Positions 6,979-15,763 of a stretch of DNA of 64,000 bases are shown here, in pieces; position 1 is the first letter of the stretch; each line of letters starts with the position of its first letter. Made by a program: the position numbers and the translations under genes. Source of the stretch: Pseudomonas putida (GTDB lineage: Bacteria > Pseudomonadota > Gammaproteobacteria > Pseudomonadales > Pseudomonadaceae); NCBI RefSeq assembly GCF_025905425.1, contig NZ_CP109603.1, positions 248,001 to 312,000 on the forward strand. The letters run 5' to 3'. Below the pieces are notes generated by a model that was not told the DNA's origin, ran no database searches, and saw nothing but the letters and a program-made list of their open reading frames with translations.

Positions 6979-8853
6979 TCAGATACGGAAGCTGCCCACC
7001 AGGTGTTTCAGGCGCGAAGCCTGTTGCTCCAGGTCCGAACAGGCGCGCAGGGTGGCTTGCAGGTTTTCAACGCCCTCCTGGTTGAGCATGTTGATCTCAT
7101 TGATATCCATGTTGATCGCTTCGACCACGGCGGTCTGTTCTTCGGTGGCCGTGGCCACCGACTGGTTCATGCCGTCGATTTCGCCGATACGCACGGTCAC
7201 GCTGTCCAGGCGCTCGCCGGCCTGGTTGGCGATCTGCACGCTGTCCTGGCTGTGGCGCTGGCTCTGGCCCATGGTGTCGACCGACTCGCGGGCACCGACC
7301 TGCAGCTCTTCGATCATGGTTTGCACCTGTTGTGCCGACTCCTGGGTGCGGTGCGCCAGGTTGCGCACTTCGTCGGCAACCACCGCAAAGCCGCGCCCGG
7401 CTTCACCGGCACGGGCGGCTTCGATCGCCGCGTTCAAGGCCAGCAGGTTGGTCTGCTGGGAGATGCTGGTGATAACTTCGAGAATCTGGCCGATGTTGAC
7501 GGTCTTGCTGTTGAGCGTCTCGATGTGCGCGCTGGAGGTGACGATCAGGTCGGACAGGCGATTCATCGCCGCAATATTGCGTTCCACCACCTGCTGGCCT
7601 TCTTCAGCCAGCAAGCGTGCGGAGCTTGCATGTTGCGAGGCTTGGGCGGCGTTGCCGGCGATTTCCTGAGCAGCGGCGCCCAACTCGTTGATGGCGGCGG
7701 CGACGCTGTTGGTGCGGTTGGATTGCTCGTCGGAGTTGGTCATCGACGAGTTCGAGGCGCTGATCACTCGCAGGGCCACTTCGTTGACCTGCTCGGTGGC
7801 CGAGGACACTTCGCGGATCGAGCCGTGGATGCGCTCGACGAAGCGGTTGAAGGCGGTACCGAGAATGCCGAATTCGTCCTGGTTTTGGATGCGCAAGCGT
7901 TTGGTCAGGTCGCCTTCACCTTCGGCGATGTCTTCCATGGCGCGGGTCATGGTCAGCAACGGTTGCATCAGCACACGAATCAGCAGGCCGAGCAGGCCGA
8001 TGATGATGACCACCGCAACCAGCGTGGCGATCACCGCCGAGGTGCGGAAGGTGCTGAGCATGGAGAAGGCTTTGTCCTTGTCCACCGACAGGCCGATGTA
8101 CCAGTTGGCCGACGGCAGGCCTTTGATCGGGGTGAAGGTCAGCAGGCGGGTCTGGCCCTGAGCCTGGACTTCAGTCAGCTCACCGGAAAGTGTCGGCGTG
8201 TGCTGCGGGAACAGGTCCGACAGCGATTTCATCACCAGATCCTTGTCCGGGTGGACAAGGATCTTGCCTTGGTCGTTGACCAGGAACGCGTAGCCCATGC
8301 CACCGAAGTTCAGCGAGTTGATGATCTCAACCAGGCCGTCGAGGGCCAGGTCGCCACCGACTACGCCCACACTGTTGGACACTTTGCTGAGGATGCCGAT
8401 GACCATCTTGTTGGTGGTCATGTCGATGTACGGTTCGGTCAGCGTCGCGCCGGAGGCGTTCATGCCGTCCTTGTACCAGGGGCGGGTGCGTGGGTCGTAG
8501 CCGTCGGGCATCGCGGCGTCCGGGCGCACGCTGAAGCCACCGTCGACCTTGCCCAGGTACACCGTGAGGAAGCTTGTGAGCAGCGCATTTTGCCCCATCA
8601 GGGTTTCGGCGTCGCTGGGTGACTGGGCAATGTTCTGTGCCAGGTTCTGCACCAGCTTGATACGCCCTTCGAACAGGTTGCGAATATTGGTCGAAGTGGA
8701 TTCGCCCATTTCAGCCAGATAATTCTCCAGATCCTCTCTGATCGCATTACGCTGGAGATAATCGTTATAGAGGGTGAACAGGCTGAAGGCGAGTATCACG
8801 ATCAGTGATGCCGCCAAGAGAATCTTGTGGCTGAAACGAAGGCTTTTGCTCAT
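6979..8853 (-). CDS. mcpG: Methyl-accepting chemotaxis protein with dCache sensor (McpG-like)
   Basis: This 624-residue chemoreceptor has TM1 (residues about 9-30), a periplasmic double-Cache domain (33-270), TM2 (272-293), HAMP (about 295-350) and a cytoplasmic signalling domain with the conserved hairpin tip [28 protein letters not shown]. The sensor shows the amino-acid dCache pattern: R124, W126, Y127, Y142, D144 and D168. Its syntenic counterpart in P. putida KT2440, McpG, is specific for gamma-aminobutyrate. That ligand is inferred from position and motif. There is no C-terminal CheR-binding pentapeptide. A possible flagellar sigma -10 box lies upstream. Confidence 0.87.
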   Translation of the reverse strand: MSKSLRFSHKILLAASLIVILAFSLFTLYNDYLQRNAIREDLENYLAEMGESTSTNIRNLFEGRIKLVQNLAQNIAQSPSDAETLMGQNALLTSFLTVYLGKVDGGFSVRPDAAMPDGYDPRTRPWYKDGMNASGATLTEPYIDMTTNKMVIGILSKVSNSVGVVGGDLALDGLVEIINSLNFGGMGYAFLVNDQGKILVHPDKDLVMKSLSDLFPQHTPTLSGELTEVQAQGQTRLLTFTPIKGLPSANWYIGLSVDKDKAFSMLSTFRTSAVIATLVAVVIIIGLLGLLIRVLMQPLLTMTRAMEDIAEGEGDLTKRLRIQNQDEFGILGTAFNRFVERIHGSIREVSSATEQVNEVALRVISASNSSMTNSDEQSNRTNSVAAAINELGAAAQEIAGNAAQASQHASSARLLAEEGQQVVERNIAAMNRLSDLIVTSSAHIETLNSKTVNIGQILEVITSISQQTNLLALNAAIEAARAGEAGRGFAVVADEVRNLAHRTQESAQQVQTMIEELQVGARESVDTMGQSQRHSQDSVQIANQAGERLDSVTVRIGEIDGMNQSVATATEEQTAVVEAINMDINEINMLNQEGVENLQATLRACSDLEQQASRLKHLVGSFRI

Positions 8854-8877
8854 GGTGTAATCGGTTCCGCTAAGGTT

Positions 8878-8885
8878 TTATCGGG
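8878..8885 (-). promoter_or_regulatory. Possible FliA (sigma-28) -10 element of the chemoreceptor gene
   Basis: On the minus strand the sequence cccgataa matches the sigma-28 -10 consensus GCCGATAA in 7 of 8 bases, 25 bases before the start codon. The -35 region is a poor match, so this is tentative. Confidence 0.35.
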
Positions 8886-9020
8886 CGTTCGCACGAATAC
8901 ATCTGCAAGACAGTGCAACATCCCGGGAAGTCCTAGTTGGGTTGTTACTGTGTTCTAGGCGAATATCACCCCGAGGTATCGGCCGATACGCGGCAAAGCT
9001 TGAGAAGAGGATGAAAGAAG

Positions 9021-10496
9021 ATGTCGGATCCTTCGCAAATTGTTGTAGGGGCGGGCCTTGATGGCTTGCCTGTGAATCAAGCCATGCGCCTCGCCAACCG
9101 CCACGGGCTGGTAGCCGGCGCCACGGGCACTGGTAAAACCGTCACCTTGCAGCACCTTGCCGAAGTATTCAGTGATGCCGGCGTGGCGGTATTCGCGGCC
9201 GACGTCAAAGGCGACCTCTGCGGCCTGGGGGCGGCAGGCGCGCCGCAGGGCAAGGTGGCCGAGCGCATTGCCGGCATGCCCTGGTTGGGGCATACGCCCC
9301 AGGCTTACCCGGTGAGCCTGTGGGACATCGCCGGGCAGTCCGGCCACCCCTTGCGCACGACCCTCAGCGAAATGGGGCCGCTGCTGCTGGGTAACCTGTT
9401 GGAGCTGACCGACAGCCAGCAGGCAGCCTTGTATGCAGCGTTCAAGGTGGCCGACCGTGAAGGCCTGCTGCTGCTTGACCTCAAAGACCTCAAGGCGCTG
9501 CTGGCGCACCTGAAGGACAACCCGCAAATGCTGGGTGAAGACAGCGCGCTGATGACCAGCGCCTCCACCCAGGCCTTGCTGCGTCGCCTGGCGACCCTTG
9601 AGCAGCAAGGCGCCGAAGCGCTGTTCGGTGAGCCGGCGTTGCAGTTAGAAGACTTGCTGCGCCCCGGCAGTGACGGCCGTGGGCGTATCCATTTGCTCGA
9701 TGCCAGCCGGCTGGTGCACGAGGCGCCGAAGGTGTATGCGACCTTCCTGCTGTGGCTGTTGGCCGAATTGTTCGAACAGTTGCCGGAACGTGGCGATGCC
9801 GACAAGCCGGTATTGGCGCTGTTCTTCGATGAAGCGCATTTGCTGTTCAACGGCACGCCCAAGGCATTGCAGGACCGCCTGGAGCAGGTGGTAAGGCTGA
9901 TTCGCTCCAAGGGCGTGGGGGTCTACTTCGTCACGCAGTCGCCGGGTGACCTGCCAGATGCCGTGCTGGCCCAGTTGGGCCTGCGCATCCAGCATGGGTT
10001 GCGTGCGTTCACCGCAAAAGAGCAAAAGTCGCTCAGGGCCGTGGCCGATGGCTTTCGCCCCAACCCCGCATTCGACAGCCTGGCGGTGCTGACCGAGCTG
10101 GGTATCGGTGAAGCCTTGGTCGGCACGCTGGAGGAAAAGGGCACGCCCGCCATGGTGCAGCGGGTGCTGATCGCCCCACCGCAATCGCGCATCGGCCCCT
10201 TGAGCGTGGCTGAACGTAGCGCGTTGATAGCCTTGTCGCCGCTGGCCGGGCGCTACGACAAACCGGTGGACCGTGAGTCGGCCTATGAAATGCTCACCCA
10301 GCGCAAGGGTGAGCCTGTCGAGCCGACGCCGGTGCCAAAGGCCGGTGAAGAGAGTTTTGCCGACAAGGCCGGAGATTTTTTGCAGAGTGCGGCGGGGCAG
10401 GCGATCAAGTCTGCGGTGCGCCAGGCTGCCAATCAGTTGGGGCGGCAGTTGGTGCGGGGGTTGATGGGGTCGTTGTTGGGCGGCAAGAAGCGTTAG
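9021..10496 (+). CDS. HerA-like/DUF853 ATPase (YjgR family)
   Basis: This 491-residue P-loop ATPase belongs to the HerA/FtsK-type superfamily with DUF853. Walker A is GATGTGKT (residues 33-40) and Walker B is ALFFDEAHLLF. An arginine-rich segment RLIRSKGVGVYFVTQSPGDLP follows, as in the family. The C-terminal tail is hydrophilic then Gly-rich (GRQLVRGLMGSLLGGKKR). The family is widespread and usually annotated as a helicase; its biological role is unsettled. It is divergent from the chemoreceptor gene and convergent with the phosphate transporter, separated from it by a strong terminator. The start has a purine-rich ribosome site (gaagaggatgaaagaag). Confidence 0.85.
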   Translation: MSDPSQIVVGAGLDGLPVNQAMRLANRHGLVAGATGTGKTVTLQHLAEVFSDAGVAVFAADVKGDLCGLGAAGAPQGKVAERIAGMPWLGHTPQAYPVSLWDIAGQSGHPLRTTLSEMGPLLLGNLLELTDSQQAALYAAFKVADREGLLLLDLKDLKALLAHLKDNPQMLGEDSALMTSASTQALLRRLATLEQQGAEALFGEPALQLEDLLRPGSDGRGRIHLLDASRLVHEAPKVYATFLLWLLAELFEQLPERGDADKPVLALFFDEAHLLFNGTPKALQDRLEQVVRLIRSKGVGVYFVTQSPGDLPDAVLAQLGLRIQHGLRAFTAKEQKSLRAVADGFRPNPAFDSLAVLTELGIGEALVGTLEEKGTPAMVQRVLIAPPQSRIGPLSVAERSALIALSPLAGRYDKPVDRESAYEMLTQRKGEPVEPTPVPKAGEESFADKAGDFLQSAAGQAIKSAVRQAANQLGRQLVRGLMGSLLGGKKR

Positions 10497-10512
10497 CAGT
10501 ATCGAGGCCTAT

Positions 10513-10542
10513 GAAAAAGGCGCCTGCAAAGGCGCCTTTTTC
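10513..10542. terminator. Bidirectional rho-independent terminator
   Basis: A perfect 12-bp stem (gaaaaaggcgcc with ggcgcctttttc) encloses a 6-base loop. It lies between the convergent ATPase and phosphate-transporter genes and should act on both. Confidence 0.9.
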
Positions 10543-10556
10543 TACAGCGGTATCGC

Positions 10557-12029
10557 TCAGCCAATCGCCTTGGACGCCAGCCAGAACAGGCCAGCTGCCA
10601 AGCCCATCGAGGCGGGCAGGGTCAGTATCCAGGCCAGCAGGATGGTCTTTACGGTGCCGCCTTGCAGGCCGCTCTTGTTGGCGACCATGGTACCGGCAAC
10701 ACCGGATGACAACACATGGGTGGTCGATACCGGCAGGCTGAACACGTTGGCCATGCCGATGGCGCAGGCTGCGGTGATCTGCGCCGACATGCCTTGGGCA
10801 TACGTCATGCCCTGCTTGCCGATCTTCTCGCCAACCGTCAGTACCACGCGCTTCCAGCCAACCATGGTACCCAGGCCCAGGGCCAGGGCAACGGCCACGA
10901 TCACCCAAAACGGTGCATATTCGGTGGTGGCGGTGAGGTCTTTGCGCAGCTTCTCAAGGTCCGCCTTTTCACGGGCGTCCAGGCCTGGCAGCTTGCCGAC
11001 CTTTTTCGCCGTGTCATCCAGGCAGAGCAGGTAGCGGCGTACTTCCACGCGCTTGTCGGCATCCAGGGTGTGGTAGTCGGTCACGCCCTTGAGCGAGGCC
11101 TGCAGTGCGGTGATGGTCGGCTCGGTCTGCTGCGGGTTGCAACTGAACTGCTCTGGCAGGTCGCTCGACTTGGCCTTGCCCAGCGCCAGGAACTCACCCA
11201 GGGTGGCTTCGTTGCGCTGGTAGAACTGGCTCATGTGCAGGGTGGCGTCGCGGGTACGCTCGATCTGATAGGTGGTGCTGTTCAGGTCGAGAACGAACTT
11301 GGCCGGCACGATACCGATCAGCACCAGCATGATCAGGCCGATGCCTTTTTGACCATCGTTGGAGCCGTGAACGAAGCTCACGCCCATGGCCGAAATCACC
11401 AGTACCAGGCGGTTCCAGAAGGGTGGGTGCTTCTTGTCGTCGAGCTTGCGGCGCTGTTCGGGCGTCTTGTGCATCTTCGACAGAGGCCGCCACCATTTAA
11501 GGCCGATCAGCACCAGGGCCGCGACGGCGAAGCCTGCCATTGGCGAGACCACCAGCGACATGGCGATGTCGATCGCCTTCTGCCAGTTGACGCCATCGCC
11601 GAGCGGGATGTCGTTGATCAGGGCATTGGCCAGGCCAACACCGAGGATCGAGCCGATCAGCGTGTGCGAGCTGGAGGCCGGGATACCGAAGTACCAGGTG
11701 CCCAGGTTCCAGGTGATGGCTGCAGCCAGCAGCGAGAAGACCATGGCCAGGCCGTGCCCGGTGTTCACATTGATCAGCAACTCTACCGGCAGCAGGTGAA
11801 CGATGGCATAGGCCACCCCGACACCACCGAGCAGAACGCCGAGGAAGTTGAACACGCCGGAGAAAAACACGGCGAGGTGCGGCGGCATGGCTTTGGTATA
11901 GATGACGGTAGCTACCGCGTTAGCGGTGTCATGAAAGCCATTGATGAACTCGAAGGCGAGTACGAAGGTCAAGGCGAGCAGCAGGCTCACCAACACCCAG
12001 GCATCCAGTCCGCTGAATAAATCGATCAT
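10557..12029 (-). CDS. pit: Low-affinity inorganic phosphate transporter (PiT family)
   Basis: This 490-residue inner-membrane protein is of the PiT family, which imports metal-phosphate complexes with protons. Both family repeats are visible: N-terminal AFEFINGFHDTANAVATVIYTKAM and C-terminal QITAACAIGMANVFSLPVSTTHVLSS, plus FGIPASSSHTLIGSI. A hydrophilic cytoplasmic loop of roughly 150 residues in the middle (from SKMHKTPEQRRKL onward) is typical of longer bacterial Pit proteins. It is monocistronic with its own terminator. No clear PHO box was seen upstream. Confidence 0.93.
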   Translation of the reverse strand: MIDLFSGLDAWVLVSLLLALTFVLAFEFINGFHDTANAVATVIYTKAMPPHLAVFFSGVFNFLGVLLGGVGVAYAIVHLLPVELLINVNTGHGLAMVFSLLAAAITWNLGTWYFGIPASSSHTLIGSILGVGLANALINDIPLGDGVNWQKAIDIAMSLVVSPMAGFAVAALVLIGLKWWRPLSKMHKTPEQRRKLDDKKHPPFWNRLVLVISAMGVSFVHGSNDGQKGIGLIMLVLIGIVPAKFVLDLNSTTYQIERTRDATLHMSQFYQRNEATLGEFLALGKAKSSDLPEQFSCNPQQTEPTITALQASLKGVTDYHTLDADKRVEVRRYLLCLDDTAKKVGKLPGLDAREKADLEKLRKDLTATTEYAPFWVIVAVALALGLGTMVGWKRVVLTVGEKIGKQGMTYAQGMSAQITAACAIGMANVFSLPVSTTHVLSSGVAGTMVANKSGLQGGTVKTILLAWILTLPASMGLAAGLFWLASKAIG

Positions 12030-12342
12030 GAAGGTTGTCTGGCGGTCTTAGGGGGGCGGGATTATGCCAGAAAATATTGGCAATCGATGCACCCGCGACA
12101 GACCGGTGGCATGCCTGACGCTGCGACCTTCAAGCGCATGCTTACGCGTTTGGGTGAATAAATGTCGGCTAAAAAGCGAAAAATATGCGGAAAATCGTCA
12201 AATTTCTGCAAAGTATGAGGGGATGTATCAATTCAAACGGCCGTATGAAATTTGTGTAATTCCATTTCATCTTCGACCGATGGGTAAAGATCGACCGCGC
12301 CCGGGCGTGCCGGGCGACGACGCGGAAGGCGGAACCTGGCGC
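12030..12342. other. Intergenic region upstream of pit
   Basis: These 313 bases hold the pit promoter region and the downstream side of the small gene at 12343. The stretch 12165-12265 is AT-rich compared with its surroundings (aaaaagcgaaaaatatgcgg and aatttctgcaaagtatg). No PHO-box pair, terminator or RNA gene was recognised. Confidence 0.4.
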
Positions 12343-12543
12343 TCAGGGTTTGTCGCTGCGCAGTTCCTTTTCCATTTTTTCCAGCTCCTCGTTGAACGCC
12401 TGGTCACGCACGCTGGCGCGCTTGCGCCAAGGTTTGCGTTCCGGGTCCGGTTGAGCTGCGTAAGTGGTGACTTCACCACCGTAAACATCCTTGTAACGTT
12501 CAGCCTGGCGCTCGAGTTCTACGCGCAGTTCATCTTTCGTCAC
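12343..12543 (-). CDS. Small conserved-looking hydrophilic protein
   Basis: The 66-residue product starts at a GTG (M/VTKDELRVELERQAERYKDVYGG) with AGG 7 bases upstream. It is highly charged and probably helical, ending EELEKMEKELRSDKP. A longer in-frame reading to 12750 has an unlike N-terminus with no ribosome site and was rejected. I do not recognise a function. It stands alone between pit and the pcaR region on the minus strand. Confidence 0.6.
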   Translation of the reverse strand: MTKDELRVELERQAERYKDVYGGEVTTYAAQPDPERKPWRKRASVRDQAFNEELEKMEKELRSDKP

Positions 12544-12892
12544 AGTAGTACCTGAGTAAGTTGAATTAAGGACTGTTGTTGTTTGCTGTACAGCGTGCCC
12601 CAGCGCGCACAGCGATGCCACCTGGAAAGCAGTGGGGATGCCATACAGCGCCTGTACAGGCGTGGGTTGAGCGTAAGTGCTGGATACAGCGGTGTATTCC
12701 ATTACCCCAGCATCGGGGCGTTCAACCCAATCGATTATAGCAACCGACAATTGTTCGAACAGGGTTATTTACCCCAGCCTGACAGCGCCAGTAGAAGTTG
12801 TCGGTTTCATTCGGCAACGCGTCACGTCGTGCGTATAACTTTGAAAGGCGTGACGGGCAAAAGTTCGTCGCGACACAGTAGCGAGGAGGGGA
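12544..12892. other. Intergenic region without a convincing gene
   Basis: About 350 bases upstream of the small GTG-start gene. It contains two ctgtacag palindromes (near 12589 and 12651) and a perfect dyad atacagcggtgtat (12684-12697), possibly operators of the small gene. No open frame here has coding character. Confidence 0.4.
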
Positions 12893-12985
12893 TGTAAAAA
12901 CGGCCTCGCACAAGGCGAGGCCGTTGCCTGGGACTTCTACGGTGGGTACCTGACCAGTCTCTCCAAAGAAGCCACAAGTGGCAGG
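12893..12985 (-). ncRNA. Candidate small RNA divergent from pcaR
   Basis: On the minus strand a perfect 11-bp hairpin (12899-12909 with 12915-12925, aacggcctcgc and gcgaggccgtt) is followed by a T-run, a classical terminator, yet no protein gene precedes it on that strand. Between the terminator and a promoter-like pair at 12991-13017 lies a structured stretch. It includes gccacttgtggc (12971-12982) nested in a tctcc/ggaga stem. The predicted RNA is about 90 bases. The 5' end is inferred and no known family was recognised. Confidence 0.45.
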
Positions 12986-12990
12986 AGAAA

Positions 12991-13017
12991 GGTATAAGCA
13001 AAAGTGTCAGCGGTCAA
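12991..13017 (-). promoter_or_regulatory. Possible sigma-70 promoter of the candidate RNA
   Basis: The minus strand reads TTGACC, 15 bases, TATACC. The spacer is short, so the match is moderate. It lies directly beside the PcaR-like box at 13018-13032. Confidence 0.3.
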
Positions 13018-13051
13018 TTGCGATTATCGGCCGTTCGTTCGATAATCGCAC
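13018..13051. promoter_or_regulatory. Pair of PcaR-box-like operators upstream of pcaR
   Basis: The plus-strand box gttcgataatcgcac (13037-13051) is a perfect copy of the known PcaR operator. A second, inverted copy (ggccgataatcgcaa on the minus strand, 13018-13032) matches 12 of 15 bases. The centres are 19 bases apart. The perfect box ends 27 bases before the pcaR start codon, so PcaR probably represses its own gene. Confidence 0.75.
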
Positions 13052-13078
13052 GAACCAGCGATTTTTTTGAGGTGAGCG

Positions 13079-13954
13079 ATGAGCGACGAAACACCGGCCA
13101 ACGAATCTGCCAACCCAGAGGCGGTACGCCCTGCCGCACCGGCACTGGCGCCGCCGATCGTGGCATCGCCGGCCAAGCGTATTCAGGCGTTTACCGGCGA
13201 CCCGGATTTCATGACCTCGCTCGCGCGGGGGCTGGCGGTGATCCAGGCGTTTCAGGAGCGCAAGCGCCACCTGACCATCGCCCAGATCAGCCACCGCACC
13301 GAGATCCCGCGCGCGGCGGTGCGCCGCTGCCTGCACACGTTGATCAAGCTGGGCTATGCGACAACTGACGGGCGCACGTATTCGCTGTTGCCCAAGGTGC
13401 TCACCCTGGGGCATGCCTACCTTTCGTCGACGCCTTTGGCGATTTCCGCACAGCCGTACCTGGACCGCATCAGTGACCAGTTGCACGAGGCGGCCAACAT
13501 GGCCACCCTCGAAGGCGACGACATCCTTTATATAGCCCGATCGGCGACAGTGGAGCGGCTGATCTCGGTGGACCTGTCGGTTGGCGGGCGTTTGCCGGCG
13601 TATTGCACGTCCATGGGGCGAATCCTGCTGGCGGCGATGGATGACACCAGCCTGCGCGAGTACCTGGACCGGGCAGACCTGAAGGCGCGCACCAGCAGGA
13701 CCTTGCATGATGCCGAATCGTTGTTTGCCTGCATCCAGCAAGTGCGTGCCCAGGGCTGGTGCGTGGTGGACCAGGAGCTGGAGCAAGGGCTGCGTTCTAT
13801 TGCCGTGCCTATTTATGACGCGTCGGGGCAGGTGCTTGCCGCGTTGAATGTCAGCACTCATGTTGGGCGTGTGACACGTAGCGAACTTGAGCAGCGGTTC
13901 TTGCCGATCCTGTTGGCGGCCAGTCGGGATCTTTGCCATCAGTTGTTTGGTTGA
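13079..13954 (+). CDS. pcaR: IclR-family regulator of the beta-ketoadipate pathway
   Basis: PcaR is the beta-ketoadipate-responsive activator of the pca genes. The 291-residue protein has a flexible Ala/Pro-rich N-terminal tail (1-40) and an IclR winged helix (about 44-100). In the winged helix, ITIAQ-type helix LTIAQISHRTEIPRAAVRRCL is followed by HTLIKLGYA. A C-terminal effector domain includes LPAYCTSMGRILLAAM and VVDQELEQGLRSIAVPI, both standard for PcaR/PobR-type regulators. It precedes pcaK and the rest of the pathway in the same orientation. The start has GAGG about 8 bases upstream. Perfect PcaR boxes before it, and before pcaI, support the assignment. Confidence 0.95.
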   Translation: MSDETPANESANPEAVRPAAPALAPPIVASPAKRIQAFTGDPDFMTSLARGLAVIQAFQERKRHLTIAQISHRTEIPRAAVRRCLHTLIKLGYATTDGRTYSLLPKVLTLGHAYLSSTPLAISAQPYLDRISDQLHEAANMATLEGDDILYIARSATVERLISVDLSVGGRLPAYCTSMGRILLAAMDDTSLREYLDRADLKARTSRTLHDAESLFACIQQVRAQGWCVVDQELEQGLRSIAVPIYDASGQVLAALNVSTHVGRVTRSELEQRFLPILLAASRDLCHQLFG

Positions 13955-14015
13955 ACTGTGCAGGGGGTCTATCGCCCCCTCCATGTCCCACAATCGAACA
14001 CTTCAGCTGTTTCCT

Positions 14016-14030
14016 GTTCGATAAACGCAC
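14016..14030 (+). promoter_or_regulatory. PcaR-box-like operator upstream of pcaK
   Basis: gttcgataaacgcac differs from the perfect box at one base. It lies about 250 bases before pcaK and 62 bases after pcaR, so it probably drives the pcaK transcript with a long leader. Confidence 0.65.
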
Positions 14031-14132
14031 AATGTCGCTCCCAGCGAATTGCGTCCCCCCCGTCTGCTGATTAATGTCTCTCGCAACGGTCGGCTTGCCG
14101 ACCGAACAAGAAAAACATAAGAGGCACATACC

Positions 14133-14195
14133 ATGACTACTGTCCCATCGCTGCCGCGGCCGCACCCGCACGCAGTAGTGTTGTATCCAGGCTGA
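14133..14195 (+). CDS. Possible 20-residue leader ORF before pcaK
   Basis: An ATG frame encoding MTTVPSLPRPHPHAVVLYPG has an AAGAGG ribosome site 8 bases upstream. It lies in the long pcaK leader, just after an 8-bp hairpin (cggtcggc with gccgaccg, 14087-14104). It is proline-rich. It may be a regulatory leader peptide or chance; no known family. Confidence 0.35.
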   Translation: MTTVPSLPRPHPHAVVLYPG

Positions 14196-14209
14196 CGCAG
14201 GCCGCCATC

Positions 14210-14224
14210 ACCCCATTATCGAAC
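14210..14224 (-). promoter_or_regulatory. Weaker PcaR-like site near the pcaK start
   Basis: On the minus strand gttcgataatggggt shares the first 10 bases of the PcaR box and 11 of 15 overall. It sits 58 bases before pcaK. It may be a second operator or a relic. The rest of the 13955-14282 gap holds the leader ORF and a hairpin only. Confidence 0.4.
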
Positions 14225-14282
14225 CCTGTACTCGCGCCCTGAGTGCGGTGGCATGGCTGTGCCCTAATTCTGGATAACAACA

Positions 14283-15629
14283 ATGAACCAACCACAATCC
14301 AACGTCGGCAATTGCCTCGACGTTCAGTCGTTCATCAATGACCAGCCGCTGTCCCGCTATCAATGGCGGGTCGTGTTGCTGTGTTTTCTGATTGTCTTCC
14401 TCGATGGCCTGGACACCGCTGCCATGGGCTTCATCGCCCCGGCCCTGTCCCAGGAGTGGGGCATCGACCGCGCCAGCCTCGGCCCGGTCATGAGTGCCGC
14501 GTTGATCGGCATGGTGTTTGGCGCGTTGGGCTCCGGGCCGCTGGCCGACCGTTTCGGGCGCAAGGGCGTGCTGGTGGGCGCGGTGCTGGTATTCGGCGGC
14601 TTCAGCCTGGCCTCGGCCTACGCGACCAATGTCGACCAACTGCTGATCCTGCGTTTTCTGACCGGGCTTGGGCTGGGTGCGGGTATGCCCAATGCGACCA
14701 CGCTGCTGTCCGAATACACCCCCGAGCGCCTCAAGTCGCTGCTGGTAACCAGCATGTTCTGTGGTTTCAACCTGGGCATGGCGGGGGGTGGCTTCATCTC
14801 CGCGAAGATGATCCCGGCCTACGGCTGGCATAGCCTGCTGGTGATCGGTGGCGTGCTGCCGCTGCTGCTGGTGGTAGTGCTGATGGTCTGGCTGCCGGAG
14901 TCGGCGCGGTTCCTGGTGGTGCGTAATCGCGGCACCGACAAGGTGCGCAAGGCCTTGGCGCCGATTGCGCCGCAGGTGGTGGCCCAGGCGGCCAGTTTCA
15001 GCGTGCCCGAGCAGAAGGCGGTGGCTGCGCGCAACGTGTTTGCGGTGATCTTCTCCGGCACCTACGGCCTGGGCACGATGCTGCTGTGGCTGACCTACTT
15101 CATGGGCTTGGTGATTGTCTATCTGCTGACCAGCTGGCTGCCGACCCTGATGCGTGACAGTGGTGCCAGCATGGAAGAGGCAGCCTTCATTGGCGCGCTG
15201 TTCCAGTTCGGTGGCGTGCTGAGTGCAGTGGGAGTGGGGTGGGCCATGGACCGCTTCAACCCGCACAAGGTCATCGGCATTTTCTATCTGTTGGCCGGGG
15301 TGTTTGCCTACGCCGTCGGGCAGAGCCTGGGCAACATCACCGTGCTTGCGACCCTGGTGCTGGTTGCGGGTATGTGTGTCAACGGTGCGCAGTCGGCCAT
15401 GCCGTCGCTGGCAGCACGCTTCTACCCGACCCAGGGCCGTGCCACAGGCGTTTCGTGGATGCTGGGCATCGGTCGCTTTGGCGCGATTCTGGGCGCCTGG
15501 AGCGGTGCGACGCTGTTGGGCCTGGGCTGGAATTTCGAACAGGTGCTGACGGCATTGCTGGTACCGGCTGCATTGGCGACGGTGGGTGTGATCGTGAAGG
15601 GGTTGGTCAGCCACGCGGACGCGACCTGA
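14283..15629 (+). CDS. pcaK: 4-hydroxybenzoate/protocatechuate:H+ symporter and chemotaxis facilitator
   Basis: PcaK is an aromatic acid:H+ symporter of the major facilitator superfamily, importing 4-hydroxybenzoate and protocatechuate across the inner membrane. The 448-residue protein has 12 predicted hydrophobic segments. Family motifs include FLDGLDTAAMGFIAPAL in TM1 (the aromatic acid symporter DGXD motif) and GPLADRFGRKG in the TM2-3 loop. It sits between pcaR and pcaIJ, with PcaR-box-like sites upstream. Length and frame are normal. The start follows tctggataacaaca; its ribosome site is weak. Confidence 0.93.
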   Translation: MNQPQSNVGNCLDVQSFINDQPLSRYQWRVVLLCFLIVFLDGLDTAAMGFIAPALSQEWGIDRASLGPVMSAALIGMVFGALGSGPLADRFGRKGVLVGAVLVFGGFSLASAYATNVDQLLILRFLTGLGLGAGMPNATTLLSEYTPERLKSLLVTSMFCGFNLGMAGGGFISAKMIPAYGWHSLLVIGGVLPLLLVVVLMVWLPESARFLVVRNRGTDKVRKALAPIAPQVVAQAASFSVPEQKAVAARNVFAVIFSGTYGLGTMLLWLTYFMGLVIVYLLTSWLPTLMRDSGASMEEAAFIGALFQFGGVLSAVGVGWAMDRFNPHKVIGIFYLLAGVFAYAVGQSLGNITVLATLVLVAGMCVNGAQSAMPSLAARFYPTQGRATGVSWMLGIGRFGAILGAWSGATLLGLGWNFEQVLTALLVPAALATVGVIVKGLVSHADAT

Positions 15630-15665
15630 AACGCTGGAATTGGATGGTTAGCAGGACAACAAATT

Positions 15666-15699
15666 GTTCGATAATCGCACAAAAGTTCGATTATCGGAT
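15666..15699 (+). promoter_or_regulatory. Tandem PcaR boxes upstream of pcaIJF
   Basis: The perfect box gttcgataatcgcac (15666-15680) is followed by gttcgattatcggat (15685-15699, 12 of 15). Their centres are 19 bases apart, as at pcaR. They end 64 bases before the pcaI start. In P. putida PcaR is known to activate pcaIJ from such sites. Confidence 0.8.
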
Positions 15700-15763
15700 T
15701 GTAAGCTACCTGCCAGTCTCCTTAATCTGAACTCACCGATGCACCCTGACCAGGAGTCTCCAA

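Noticed and set aside
6853..8622. A 589-codon plus-strand frame
   Set aside because: Antisense to the chemoreceptor gene, with biased composition and no motif.
12544..12750. N-terminal extension of the small gene at 12343
   Set aside because: It lacks a ribosome site and its composition differs from the downstream part; the GTG start at 12543 has AGG at a good distance.
14208..15614. A 468-codon minus-strand frame
   Set aside because: Antisense to pcaK, rich in His, Gln and Arg, without a plausible start or fold.
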